A stretch of 14,370 nt of DNA from Casimicrobiaceae bacterium. Its GTDB lineage: Bacteria; Pseudomonadota; Gammaproteobacteria; Burkholderiales; Casimicrobiaceae. The notes beneath the pieces were generated by a model. The model was not told the DNA's origin and did not search any database. It was given only the letters and a program-made list of their open reading frames with translations. The first letter of the stretch is position 1. Each line of letters opens with the position of its first letter. Location of the stretch: assembly GCA_955652025.1 (NCBI GenBank), contig CATPAO010000242.1, positions 1-14,370 of the forward strand, in the 5' to 3' direction. The position numbers and the translations under genes are program-made. Of this stretch, positions 1-6,501 are shown piece by piece.

Positions 1-1
1 C

Positions 2-340
2 CAACTCACCCTGCACGTGGTCACCGCCGACACGTTCGGCACCGCGCGCGAGGGACTGTCCGGCCTCGAGGGGTGCCTCTCGGTGCTTCCACCCGGAAAT
101 CAGGCCGCGGCGAAGGCGGCCTACGTGAACAAATGCGGCGCGGCGTGCACCGTCGCGATCGGCAATGGGCAAAACGACCGCGACATGCTCAAGGTCGCGC
201 GACTGTCGATCGTCGTGCTGGGCGACGAGGGGACCGCTCTTTCCGCGCTCGGCGCGGCGAGCGTGGTCACACGCGACATCCGGATCGCGCTCGACCTGCT
301 TCTACATCCGCAGCGCCTCGTCGCGACGTTACGGCGCTGA
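2..340 (+). CDS. HAD-family phosphatase, soluble P-type-ATPase-like, 5'-truncated
   Basis: The reading frame is already open at the window edge (codons from base 2), so the N-terminal half, including the HAD nucleophile motif, lies outside. What remains reads LTLHVVTADTFGTA early on and then IGNGQNDRDML at about residues 54-64 of the visible part. The second segment is HAD motif IV, where the Asp residues bind Mg2+. This pairing is typical of the soluble, P-type-ATPase-like HAD phosphatases, which have no membrane segments. The natural substrate of this group is not known to me. The frame ends at TGA and faces the pyrimidine operon convergently, so the gene is not part of that operon. Family assignment is by recognition of the motifs; function beyond phosphatase fold is inference. 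Confidence 0.7.
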   Translation, partial: QLTLHVVTADTFGTAREGLSGLEGCLSVLPPGNQAAAKAAYVNKCGAACTVAIGNGQNDRDMLKVARLSIVVLGDEGTALSALGAASVVTRDIRIALDLLLHPQRLVATLRR

Positions 341-361
341 CGCGACGGGCAGTCGGTCGCG
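341..361. other. Short hairpin in the convergent gap
   Basis: A perfect 6-bp inverted repeat (CGCGAC/GTCGCG, 9-nt loop) begins at the first base after the HAD gene stop, in the gap before the convergent pyrC' end. There is no T tract on either side, so it is at best a weak or Rho-assisted end signal. Confidence 0.25.
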
Positions 362-388
362 TGTCTAGGCAGTCCTGGAAAGTCGCGC

Positions 389-1684
389 TCAAGAATTAGC
401 CGGCATCGATGAATCTCCGCCGACCGCCACGCCGTCGACCAGCGTATGGCGCACCCGTCCCGGCAATTCGAAACCGAGAAATGGCGTGTTCTTCCCTTGG
501 CTCTTGAGCGCCGCGGGCTCGACCTTCCAATGCGCCGCCGGATCGAAAATGCACACGTCCGCCGGATGACCGGTTGAGAGCGTTCCGGCGTCGATGTCGA
601 GCAGCAGTGCAGGCGCGCGCGTAATTTTTGCAAGGGCGGCGGGAAGGCCCAAGCGCTCCTCGGCAGCCCATTTGAGCGTCAGCGGCAGCAGAAGTTCGAG
701 CCCGGTCGCGCCGGCTTCACTTTCGGCGAACGGAAGCTGCTTGGCATCGTCGTCGACAGGCGTGTGATCGGAGCAGATCGCGTCGATCGTGCCGTCGGCC
801 ACGCCCACCCGGAGCGCCGCGCGATCGCTCGTGCCGCGAAGCGGCGGCTTGAGGTGCACATGCGAGTCGAACCAGCCGATGTCGACGTCGCACAGATGGA
901 GGTGGTGGATCGCGACGTCGGAAGTCACCGGCAATCCCTCCCGCTTGGCCGCGCGAACCATCGCGACACCTTCCGCGGACGACAATCGGCACAGGTGGAC
1001 GCGGACGCCGGTATCGCGAATCAGCGCGAAGATCGTCGCGAGCGCGATCGTCTCCGCGGACGACGGAATCGCGGCGAGTCCGAGCCGCGTCGCCACCTCG
1101 CCGTCGTGCGCGACGCCGCCGCGGCCGAGATGCGGATCCTGCGGCCGCAACCAGACGCGATGGCCGAACGTCGCCGCGTACTGCATCGCGCGGAACAGCA
1201 CCTGCGTGTCGACGAGCGGCACGTCGGCGTGCGAAAACGCCACGCAGCCGGCCTCCGTCAATTCGCCCATCTCGGTCAGCGTCGTGCCACCCAGCTGCAC
1301 CGTCAACGCGCCGATCGGATACACGTGCGCCAGATTGAGAAGGCGCGCGCGATGCTTCAGCATTTCGACCAGGCCCGGCTCGTCGAGCGGCGGATCGGTG
1401 TCCGGCGGGCACGCGAGGCTGGTGACGCCGCCCGCGATCGCCGCGTCCATTTCCGACTCGAGCGTCGCCTTGTATTCGAAACCCGGTTCGCGCAATCGCG
1501 CCGAGACGTCGATCAGTCCCGGACAGACGACGAGGCCGCGGGCGTCGATCACGCGGTTCCCGTGCCAACCGGCCGGTGCCGCGCCCATGCCCGCGATCTT
1601 GCCGGCGGCGACGAACAGCGACGTCACGCGGTCGATGCCCTGCGCCGGATCGATCACGCGGCCATTTTTGATCTCGATTTTCAC
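389..1684 (-). CDS. pyrC': Catalytically inactive dihydroorotase-like subunit (PyrC'), ATCase partner
   Basis: The 431-residue protein has the full layout of a type I dihydroorotase, with the CPGLIDV...LREPG block at 54-68, but most zinc-site residues are replaced. The HxH pair after Asp59 is S61/R63. The bridging Asp position in AFSHADVP (149-156) appears to be His. The His of the usual H.EDP segment is lost in LRPQDPHL (179-186). The His before the Ser motif is Arg233 (VHLCRLS). Only the Asp of CSDHTPV (306) remains. This pattern is known for the PyrC' proteins of pseudomonads and betaproteobacteria, which hold the aspartate transcarbamoylase dodecamer together rather than catalyse. It is the last gene of the operon, behind pyrB and a repeat pair. 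The start is GTG, with a GAGGG motif 7 nt upstream. A working dihydroorotase must be encoded elsewhere. Confidence 0.93.
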   Translation of the reverse strand: MKIEIKNGRVIDPAQGIDRVTSLFVAAGKIAGMGAAPAGWHGNRVIDARGLVVCPGLIDVSARLREPGFEYKATLESEMDAAIAGGVTSLACPPDTDPPLDEPGLVEMLKHRARLLNLAHVYPIGALTVQLGGTTLTEMGELTEAGCVAFSHADVPLVDTQVLFRAMQYAATFGHRVWLRPQDPHLGRGGVAHDGEVATRLGLAAIPSSAETIALATIFALIRDTGVRVHLCRLSSAEGVAMVRAAKREGLPVTSDVAIHHLHLCDVDIGWFDSHVHLKPPLRGTSDRAALRVGVADGTIDAICSDHTPVDDDAKQLPFAESEAGATGLELLLPLTLKWAAEERLGLPAALAKITRAPALLLDIDAGTLSTGHPADVCIFDPAAHWKVEPAALKSQGKNTPFLGFELPGRVRHTLVDGVAVGGDSSMPANS

Positions 1685-1699
1685 TCGGGGACCCTCATC

Positions 1700-1868
1700 C
1701 CTTCATTCGCGCCGCCGGGGCGTGCCAAGGCGCGAATTGCTCCCCCTGGGGGCAGCGCAGCGGCGAAGCCGCAAGCGTGGGGGTCCTTCATTCGCGCCGC
1801 CGGGCCGTGCCAAGGCGCGAATTGCTCCCCCTGGGGGCAGCGCAGTGGCGAAGCCGCAAGCGTGGGGG
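1700..1868. repeat. Two tandem 84-bp hairpin-rich repeats between pyrB and pyrC'
   Basis: Copies at 1700-1783 and 1785-1868, separated by one T, match at 82 of 84 positions. Each copy holds a 9-bp inverted repeat (ATTCGCGCC/GGCGCGAAT) and a second arm set: CCCCC pairing with a distal GGGGG around an inner GCGGC-GAA-GCCGC hairpin. The array starts 4 bp past the pyrB stop and ends 15 bp before the pyrC' start, so it forms nearly the whole intergenic spacer and would be transcribed in the operon message. The sequence resembles dispersed GC-rich intergenic repeats that I associate with Burkholderiales genomes; that association is from memory, not from a search. Confidence 0.95.
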
Positions 1869-1872
1869 CCCA

Positions 1873-2832
1873 TCAATTCCCCGCGATGATGCTCATCACT
1901 GCCATCCGCACCGCGATGCCGAATGTCACCTGCGGCAGAATGACCGAGCGCGCGCCGTCGGCCACCGCCGAATCGATTTCCACGCCGCGGTTCATCGGTC
2001 CCGGATGCATGACGATCACGTCCGGCTTGGCGAGCGCGAGCTTGTCTTGCGTGAGTCCGTAATGCTTGAAGTATTCGCCGGCCGACGGCAACAGCGCGCC
2101 TTTCATCCGCTCGCTCTGCAATCGCAGCATCACGACGACGTCGCAATCCGCAAGACCCTGCCGCATGTCGTGGAAAACCTTGACGCCCATCGCTTCGACG
2201 CGCGTTGGCAGCAGTGTGCGGGGACCGATCACGCGCACCTCGGGCGTGCCGAGCGTCGTCAGCCCGTGGATCAGCGAGCGTGCGACGCGCGAATGCAGGA
2301 CATCGCCGACCACCGCAACCGTCAGCGCATGGAAGTCGTGCTTGTAATGGCGGATCGTGTAGAGATCGAGCAGGCCTTGCGTCGGGTGCGCGTGGCGGCC
2401 GTCGCCGGCATTGACGACGTGCACGTGGGTCTGCCGGTGCGCGTTCAAGTGCGCCGCGATCAAGTGCGGTGCGCCGGATTGCGAATGGCGAACGACGAAC
2501 ATGTCGGCGTTCATCGCGACCAGGTTATCGACGGTGTCGAGCAGCGTCTCGCCTTTCGACGTCGACGACACGCCGATGTTGAGGTTGATGACGTCCGCTG
2601 ACAGCCGCTTCGCCGCGATCTCGAACGTGGTCCGCGTGCGCGTCGAGTTCTCGAAAAAGAGGTTGAACACCGCCTTGCCGCGCAGCAGCGGCACTTTCTT
2701 CACCTCGCGCTCGCCGATCGACGCGAACGGCTCCGCGGTGTCGAGGATGTGCCGGATCACGTCGGCGGGCAGGCCCTCGAGCGTCAAGAGGTGCGTCAGC
2801 TCGCCGTTCGCGTTGAGTTGGGGATTGCGCAT
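1873..2832 (-). CDS. pyrB: Aspartate carbamoyltransferase catalytic subunit
   Basis: Makes N-carbamoyl-aspartate from carbamoyl phosphate and aspartate, the first committed step of pyrimidine synthesis. The 319-residue length is normal. The carbamoyl-phosphate loop [12 protein letters not shown] is at 60-71, the partner-subunit SKGET loop at 92-96, [14 protein letters not shown] at 143-156, the aspartate-binding RLQ at 237-239 and HPGPMNRG at 276-283; all active-site motifs are intact. The gene lies 4 bp downstream of pyrR. In this operon type, the catalytic trimers are expected to assemble with the inactive PyrC' encoded next, instead of with a PyrI regulatory subunit; no pyrI is present in the window. 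Confidence 0.98.
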   Translation of the reverse strand: MRNPQLNANGELTHLLTLEGLPADVIRHILDTAEPFASIGEREVKKVPLLRGKAVFNLFFENSTRTRTTFEIAAKRLSADVINLNIGVSSTSKGETLLDTVDNLVAMNADMFVVRHSQSGAPHLIAAHLNAHRQTHVHVVNAGDGRHAHPTQGLLDLYTIRHYKHDFHALTVAVVGDVLHSRVARSLIHGLTTLGTPEVRVIGPRTLLPTRVEAMGVKVFHDMRQGLADCDVVVMLRLQSERMKGALLPSAGEYFKHYGLTQDKLALAKPDVIVMHPGPMNRGVEIDSAVADGARSVILPQVTFGIAVRMAVMSIIAGN

Positions 2833-2836
2833 CGCC

Positions 2837-3358
2837 CTAGTTCCCGGTCGTCGGCTCGACCGCGAGCGACAGCGTGCCGCCGGGGTCCTTCGACAGCACG
2901 ATCGACAAGCTCCGCGCGACGGCGAGCCGTGCGCCGACGTAGTCCGGCTCGATCGGCAGCTCTCGACCGCCGCGATCGATCAGTACCGCCAGTTCGATTC
3001 GCTCGGGCCGTCCGAAATCGAATAGCTCGTTGATCGCTGCGCGAACGCTGCGCCCTGTATAGAGCACGTCGTCGACGAGGACGATCGTCGCGCCGTCGAC
3101 GTCGAACGGGAGCGCGGTGCGCTTCGCGCCGCCCTTGAGCCCGGTGCGCGCGTAGTCGTCGCGATAGAACGAAACGTCGATGAACCCGACGGCGTGCTCG
3201 CCCGGGATCAGCGCGGCAAGCCGCTCGGCGAGCCAGGCGCCCCCCGAGTAAATTCCGACGAATGCAGCGCTGTGGTCGACCGCGCCCCGCATCCGCTCGG
3301 CCAGCGCGACCAGCGCGGCCTCGGCGTCAGGCATCTCGTGATGGGGTACGGCGCTCAT
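2837..3358 (-). CDS. pyrR: PyrR-family protein / uracil phosphoribosyltransferase-like
   Basis: A type I phosphoribosyltransferase of 173 residues. [13 protein letters not shown] (35-47) and DVSFYRDD (61-68) are typical PyrR segments, and [14 protein letters not shown] (91-104) is the PRPP-binding loop. In Firmicutes PyrR binds pyr mRNA to control attenuation and has weak UPRTase activity. In betaproteobacteria the gene sits in the pyr operon, but the RNA-binding role is less certain, and I see no PyrR anti-antiterminator hairpin set here. The chosen ATG overlaps ruvX by 32 bp and has an AGG 9 nt upstream. An in-frame ATG at codon 9 (3334) would shorten the overlap to 8 bp and is a real alternative. 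Confidence 0.93.
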   Translation of the reverse strand: MSAVPHHEMPDAEAALVALAERMRGAVDHSAAFVGIYSGGAWLAERLAALIPGEHAVGFIDVSFYRDDYARTGLKGGAKRTALPFDVDGATIVLVDDVLYTGRSVRAAINELFDFGRPERIELAVLIDRGGRELPIEPDYVGARLAVARSLSIVLSKDPGGTLSLAVEPTTGN

Positions 3359-3767
3359 CGAAATAGGCCTGCAGGATCAGTTGCGCGGCGACCTGGTCGC
3401 GCATCGCACGGCCATCGCGGCCGCGGCGCTCGGCGCGAAGCTCGTCTTGCGCGGCCTCGGTGGTCCAGCGCTCGTCCACCAGCGCCACAGGCAGCTCGAA
3501 TTGTTTCGCGAGGTCGGCGGCGAAGCGTTGCGCGCTCCGGGTCATCGCGTGCGGCGTTCCGTCGGCGTGCGTCGGCAAACCCACGACGAGCTGCTGCGGC
3601 TGCCATTCGTCGATCAGCGCGCCGATCGCGCGCATGCGCGACGCCAATCCCGCTTCGATCGTCGATAACGGATGTGCGACGCGAGTGAGCGTGTTCCCCA
3701 CCGCGACGCCGATCCGCCGCGTGCCGAAATCGAACGCGAGCACCGTCGCGTCCGGGATCGAGGCCAC
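3327..3767 (-). CDS. ruvX: Pre-16S rRNA nuclease / Holliday-junction resolvase-like YqgF
   Basis: An RNase H-fold nuclease of 146 residues, the usual size. The first acidic residue is in AFDFGTRRIGVAVG (11-24, Asp13), VVGLP follows at 61-65, DERWTT at 98-103 (acidic pair), and RDQVAAQLIL at 123-132 carries the last acidic residue (Asp124). In E. coli YqgF is essential and takes part in 5' processing of pre-16S rRNA; it is also annotated as a putative resolvase. It starts 6 bp downstream of the yqgE stop and overlaps pyrR, so translation of the three genes is probably coupled. Confidence 0.95.
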   Translation of the reverse strand: MASIPDATVLAFDFGTRRIGVAVGNTLTRVAHPLSTIEAGLASRMRAIGALIDEWQPQQLVVGLPTHADGTPHAMTRSAQRFAADLAKQFELPVALVDERWTTEAAQDELRAERRGRDGRAMRDQVAAQLILQAYFDERRTPSRDA

Positions 3768-3773
3768 GCTGCG

Positions 3774-4337
3774 TCACGCGTGCCCGACGTCGTCGGACAA
3801 CCTGGAAAAATCGATGCCCAACAGGCGCATCGCGGCGGGCAGCCGCCCCTCGGGCGGCAGATCGAACAGCACGTCGGGATCGGCCGCGACAGTGAGCCAG
3901 GCGTTTTGCGCGAGCTCCTGCTCGAGCTGGCCCGCGGACCAACCTGCATAGCCCAGCGAAATGAACAGGTCCTTCGGGCCTTCGCCGCGGCCGGCGGCCT
4001 CGAGCACGTCCTTCGACGTGGTGAGTCCCATGTCGTCGCTGATCGCCAGCGTCGATTGCCAGTTTCCGAGCGGGCGATGCAGCACGAATCCGCGGTCGAT
4101 CTGAACCGGGCCCCCGAAATGCACTGGCGATTCGCGGAGCACCTCGTTGGCGAGCGGAACGTCGATTTGCTCGAATAACGCGGAAAGCGTCATCTCGATG
4201 GGTCGGTTGATGACAATGCCGAGCGCACCCTCGGGGTTGTGCTCGCACACGTAGGTCAGGGTATTCGCAAAATGCGGATCCGCCATTGTCGGCATGGCGA
4301 TCAGGAAGTGGTGGGTCAGATTGACCGAAACACCCAT
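3774..4337 (-). CDS. yqgE: YqgE/AlgH family protein (UPF0301)
   Basis: First gene of the operon, 187 residues with this start. The N-terminus [18 protein letters not shown] and the following [18 protein letters not shown] are signature segments of the YqgE/AlgH family, as are the HFGGPV and [16 protein letters not shown] segments further on. The biochemical role is unknown; the family was named after an alginate regulator in Pseudomonas and is often found beside ruvX. A GTG ten codons upstream is also open, but the conserved family N-terminus begins just after the ATG chosen here, and that upstream stretch holds the -10 box of the predicted promoter. No ribosome binding site is visible before the ATG. 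Confidence 0.93.
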   Translation of the reverse strand: MGVSVNLTHHFLIAMPTMADPHFANTLTYVCEHNPEGALGIVINRPIEMTLSALFEQIDVPLANEVLRESPVHFGGPVQIDRGFVLHRPLGNWQSTLAISDDMGLTTSKDVLEAAGRGEGPKDLFISLGYAGWSAGQLEQELAQNAWLTVAADPDVLFDLPPEGRLPAAMRLLGIDFSRLSDDVGHA

Positions 4338-4345
4338 GGCGGCGA

Positions 4346-4374
4346 ATTGTAATCTGCGAGGGGGCACGGCACAA
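4346..4374 (-). promoter_or_regulatory. Sigma70-type promoter of the yqgE-pyr operon
   Basis: On the minus strand, TTGTGC (4369-4374) and TACAAT (4346-4351) are separated by exactly 17 bp. The -10 box differs from TATAAT at one base. It ends only 8 bp before the yqgE ATG, so transcription would begin at or next to the start codon. Confidence 0.5.
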
Positions 4375-4384
4375 TCGGCCGTGC
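4364..4384. promoter_or_regulatory. 7-bp dyad over the -35 box, possible operator
   Basis: GCACGGC and GCCGTGC form a perfect inverted repeat with a 7-nt centre. The left arm and part of the centre cover the predicted -35 hexamer, so a bound repressor would block RNA polymerase. No regulator is suggested by the sequence itself. Confidence 0.35.
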
Positions 4385-4488
4385 AATTCGACCGGGCGCC
4401 GCGATGGGTGTAGCGGTACGATCTCGCCGGGATCGCGGACGACCAACGGCCACCTATTTCCGGATCGCGCCGACTTCATGAGTCAGGC

Positions 4489-4608
4489 ATGATCCGCGTG
4501 ACCGGTCCTGGCAACGACCGCACGATCGCGCTCGAAAGCTATGACCAGAAAGGGACGTTGCTGTGGCGGCGCGAGATTCGCGCACGGGATTTGCGCCGCG
4601 CTAGGTAG
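4489..4608 (+). CDS. Possible 39-residue ORF of unknown function
   Basis: An ATG-to-TAG frame of 39 residues lies in the 289-bp gap between yqgE and the MetE-like gene. The frame stays open upstream to 4414 without another ATG. The translated middle, TIALESYDQKGTLLWRREI, alternates polar and hydrophobic residues like a beta hairpin and does not look like a random GC-rich frame. I see no good ribosome binding site (an AGG touches the ATG). I do not recognise the protein; it could be a small real gene or the 3' remnant of a larger one. Confidence 0.33.
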   Translation: MIRVTGPGNDRTIALESYDQKGTLLWRREIRARDLRRAR

Positions 4609-4626
4609 CGACGTGTTTGCCGCCGG

Positions 4627-5775
4627 TCAACGCTTCCAGAATTCCCGCGACGCGATCCGCGCGCCTTCGGTCATCGCCGCCATTTTTGCCCAGACAACGT
4701 CGGGGTCGACCGCGGCCTGGCCCACCCACGTGCCGTAGCCGCAGTCGCTGCCGGCCATCACGTTCTCGCGGCCGACCAAGTTCGCGTAGCGACCGATCCG
4801 CTGTGCGATCAGCTCCGGATGCTCGATAAAGTTCGACTTGGACTCGATGACGCCCGGTATCAGCAATTTCCCTTCGGGCAGCTTGAGGGTCTCGAAGAGC
4901 TTCCACTCGTGCGCGTGACGCGGATTGGCCGCCTCGAACGCGATCGCCGATGGGCGCGCGCGGAAGACGATGTCGATGACGTCCGCCAGCGGAACATCGC
5001 AATGATGCGGTCCCTCGTAATTGCCCCAGCACAAGTGCATTCGCAATTGCTCGGGTGGAATGTGCGCCACCGCATGATTGAGCGCTTCGACATGCTGCTC
5101 CGCTTTCTTGCGGAACGCCGCGAGACTCAGGTTTGCATATTGGATGTGGCGCCCCATGCCGAGGTCCGGACAATCGATCTGCAGGATCACGCCCGCCTTC
5201 GCGATCGTCTCGTATTCGTACCGCATCGCGTCGGCAATGGCGAACAGGTAGGCCTCGTCGCTCGGGTAGTGCTCGTTGCGGAAGAAGAGCGAGATCACGC
5301 CCGGCGACGCCGCGGTGAGGAAGACGTCCTCTTTTCCGACCTTGGACAGCGCAGCCTTGAGATGAGCGATATCCGATCGCGCGGCGTCGCGGTCCCGCAC
5401 GCCGATCGGTGCGTTGCAGGCCGGCGTCTTGCGGCGCGAGCGTCCCGGATCGCCGAACACGCGTTTCGCAAGATTGGGGAATTCGACGAGGTCCTGATAG
5501 ACGAACGTGTTGCCGGTGCCGCCGAATCCGGAAAGCCGATCCTTGATGTAAGTCGCGTAGCTCGGCTTGCTCATCTCGCCGTCGTTGATCATGTCGATGC
5601 CGGCGTCGGCTTGTTTGCGTACCACCTCCTCGACGGCGGAAGCGACGCGGGCCGCCAATGCTTCCGGCACGACCGGAACGCCCTCTTCCTTCGCGTACAT
5701 CGTCCGCACCAGGTCCTCGGGTCGCGGCAGACTTCCGGTGTGCGTCGTCAAGAATCGCTCGGTGCTTCGTTTCAT
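4627..5775 (-). CDS. MetE C-terminal-domain methyltransferase (cobalamin-independent methionine synthase II type)
   Basis: The 382-residue protein matches only the zinc-containing catalytic half of MetE. TTHTGSLPRPEDLVR (10-24) is the N-terminal motif. The four zinc ligands are recognisable as His247 and Cys249 (MHLCWGNYEG), Glu281 (AFEAANP) and Cys345 (GSDCGYG). IQIDCPDL-type residues near 199-205 and SPGVISLFFRNEHYPS (157-172) are typical of this subfamily. Standalone members of this group transfer a methyl or alkyl group to a thiol; relatives include core methionine synthases and epoxyalkane:CoM transferases. The true substrate here is unclear. The frame is open far upstream, but the ATG at 5775 begins the conserved protein and has a GGTGGA-like site before it. 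The gene is divergent from the BON gene across a 98-bp gap and appears to be transcribed alone. Confidence 0.88.
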   Translation of the reverse strand: MKRSTERFLTTHTGSLPRPEDLVRTMYAKEEGVPVVPEALAARVASAVEEVVRKQADAGIDMINDGEMSKPSYATYIKDRLSGFGGTGNTFVYQDLVEFPNLAKRVFGDPGRSRRKTPACNAPIGVRDRDAARSDIAHLKAALSKVGKEDVFLTAASPGVISLFFRNEHYPSDEAYLFAIADAMRYEYETIAKAGVILQIDCPDLGMGRHIQYANLSLAAFRKKAEQHVEALNHAVAHIPPEQLRMHLCWGNYEGPHHCDVPLADVIDIVFRARPSAIAFEAANPRHAHEWKLFETLKLPEGKLLIPGVIESKSNFIEHPELIAQRIGRYANLVGRENVMAGSDCGYGTWVGQAAVDPDVVWAKMAAMTEGARIASREFWKR

Positions 5776-5873
5776 GCCAATCCACCCGGGGCGTCGATGA
5801 AGGCCCGATTCTCCTCGTTCACGGGGGCGCGCGAAAGTGGCGGTCGGCGCACGAAACGCGCGAGAATGCCGAC

Positions 5874-6320
5874 GTGCGTCTTGCACCTTGCATCGTAGTA
5901 GTCCTGAGCGCCGCCTCGGCCTCGGCGCCCGCGGCGGACCTCGTGCAGCTCGACCCGTTCGCACAGGCCACCACCGGAATGGCCGCGTGCCCCGCCGCAA
6001 AGCCGCGCCAATGGACGGTCGACCAAATGCGCACCGAGGCGCACGCGCGCTCGGAGCGCGGAACCCGCTGCGCGCTCGAAGGCACGTGCGAGCCCGGCGG
6101 GGCTTACAAGCGCGATCCGGAGATCAATGAGCAGGTCCGCGCGGCGATCGCCGCCGACAAGCGATTCGCCGACACGTCGGTCTGGGTTACGACCTCGCGC
6201 AAATGGGTGACGCTGAAAGGCTGCGTTCGCAAAAGCGCCCAGCGCAAGGCTCTCGTCATATTGGTGTCGCAACAGCCGCGCGTCGAGCGCGTGTTCGAAG
6301 AGCTGACGCTCCGGCGTTAG
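5874..6320 (+). CDS. Exported BON-domain protein
   Basis: A 148-residue protein beginning with a GTG start and a short signal peptide (VRLAPCIVVVLSAASASAPA, cleavage probably after Ala20). A cysteine-bearing middle part follows (Cys39, Cys66, Cys72). The C-terminal part, about 81-146, reads as a BON domain: PEINEQVRAAIAADKRF, then KWVTLKGCVRKSAQRKA, ending RVERVFEELTL. BON domains occur in periplasmic OsmY-like and outer-membrane proteins and are thought to bind membranes or other surfaces. The start is chosen because it gives the signal peptide; the frame is open upstream, but that region overlaps the divergent promoter zone. A decayed copy of this gene's 3' end lies at 11009-11107. The residue pattern is variant, so the domain call is good but not certain. 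Confidence 0.75.
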   Translation: MRLAPCIVVVLSAASASAPAADLVQLDPFAQATTGMAACPAAKPRQWTVDQMRTEAHARSERGTRCALEGTCEPGGAYKRDPEINEQVRAAIAADKRFADTSVWVTTSRKWVTLKGCVRKSAQRKALVILVSQQPRVERVFEELTLRR

Positions 6321-6501
6321 CGGCCGGACCCCGCCGACGTCCGAGACCGTCCTACCGCGAAAACGTGCGGAGACTGACGTCGAATGACGGATCGTTCCGA
6401 CGGACTGCGGACGGCGATTGGCATGAAATCCCCGCGTCACCCACCGACGCGTCGACCCCATCCCGAACGACGCCCGTCCCATGCAACGAAGGCGTCCGCA
6501 G

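Noticed and set aside
1700..1868. CRISPR array or insertion sequence
   Set aside because: Only two directly adjacent copies with no spacers, and no transposase frame or terminal repeats; it is an intergenic hairpin repeat.
764..2062. Long plus-strand open frame (432 codons) opposite pyrC' and pyrB
   Set aside because: Antisense to two well-supported genes and runs through the intergenic repeat; its translated composition is Arg-rich and unlike a protein.
4819..5898. Plus-strand open frame (359 codons) opposite the MetE-like gene
   Set aside because: The minus-strand frame has all four zinc ligands of MetE; this one is its shadow.
5776..6000. Upstream extension of the MetE-like gene to 6000
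   Set aside because: The extra 75 residues are Arg/Pro-rich and run into the divergent BON gene; the conserved protein begins at the ATG at 5775.
6400..6430. TTGGCA as a -35 box for paralog A
   Set aside because: No -10-like hexamer at 15-19 bp downstream.
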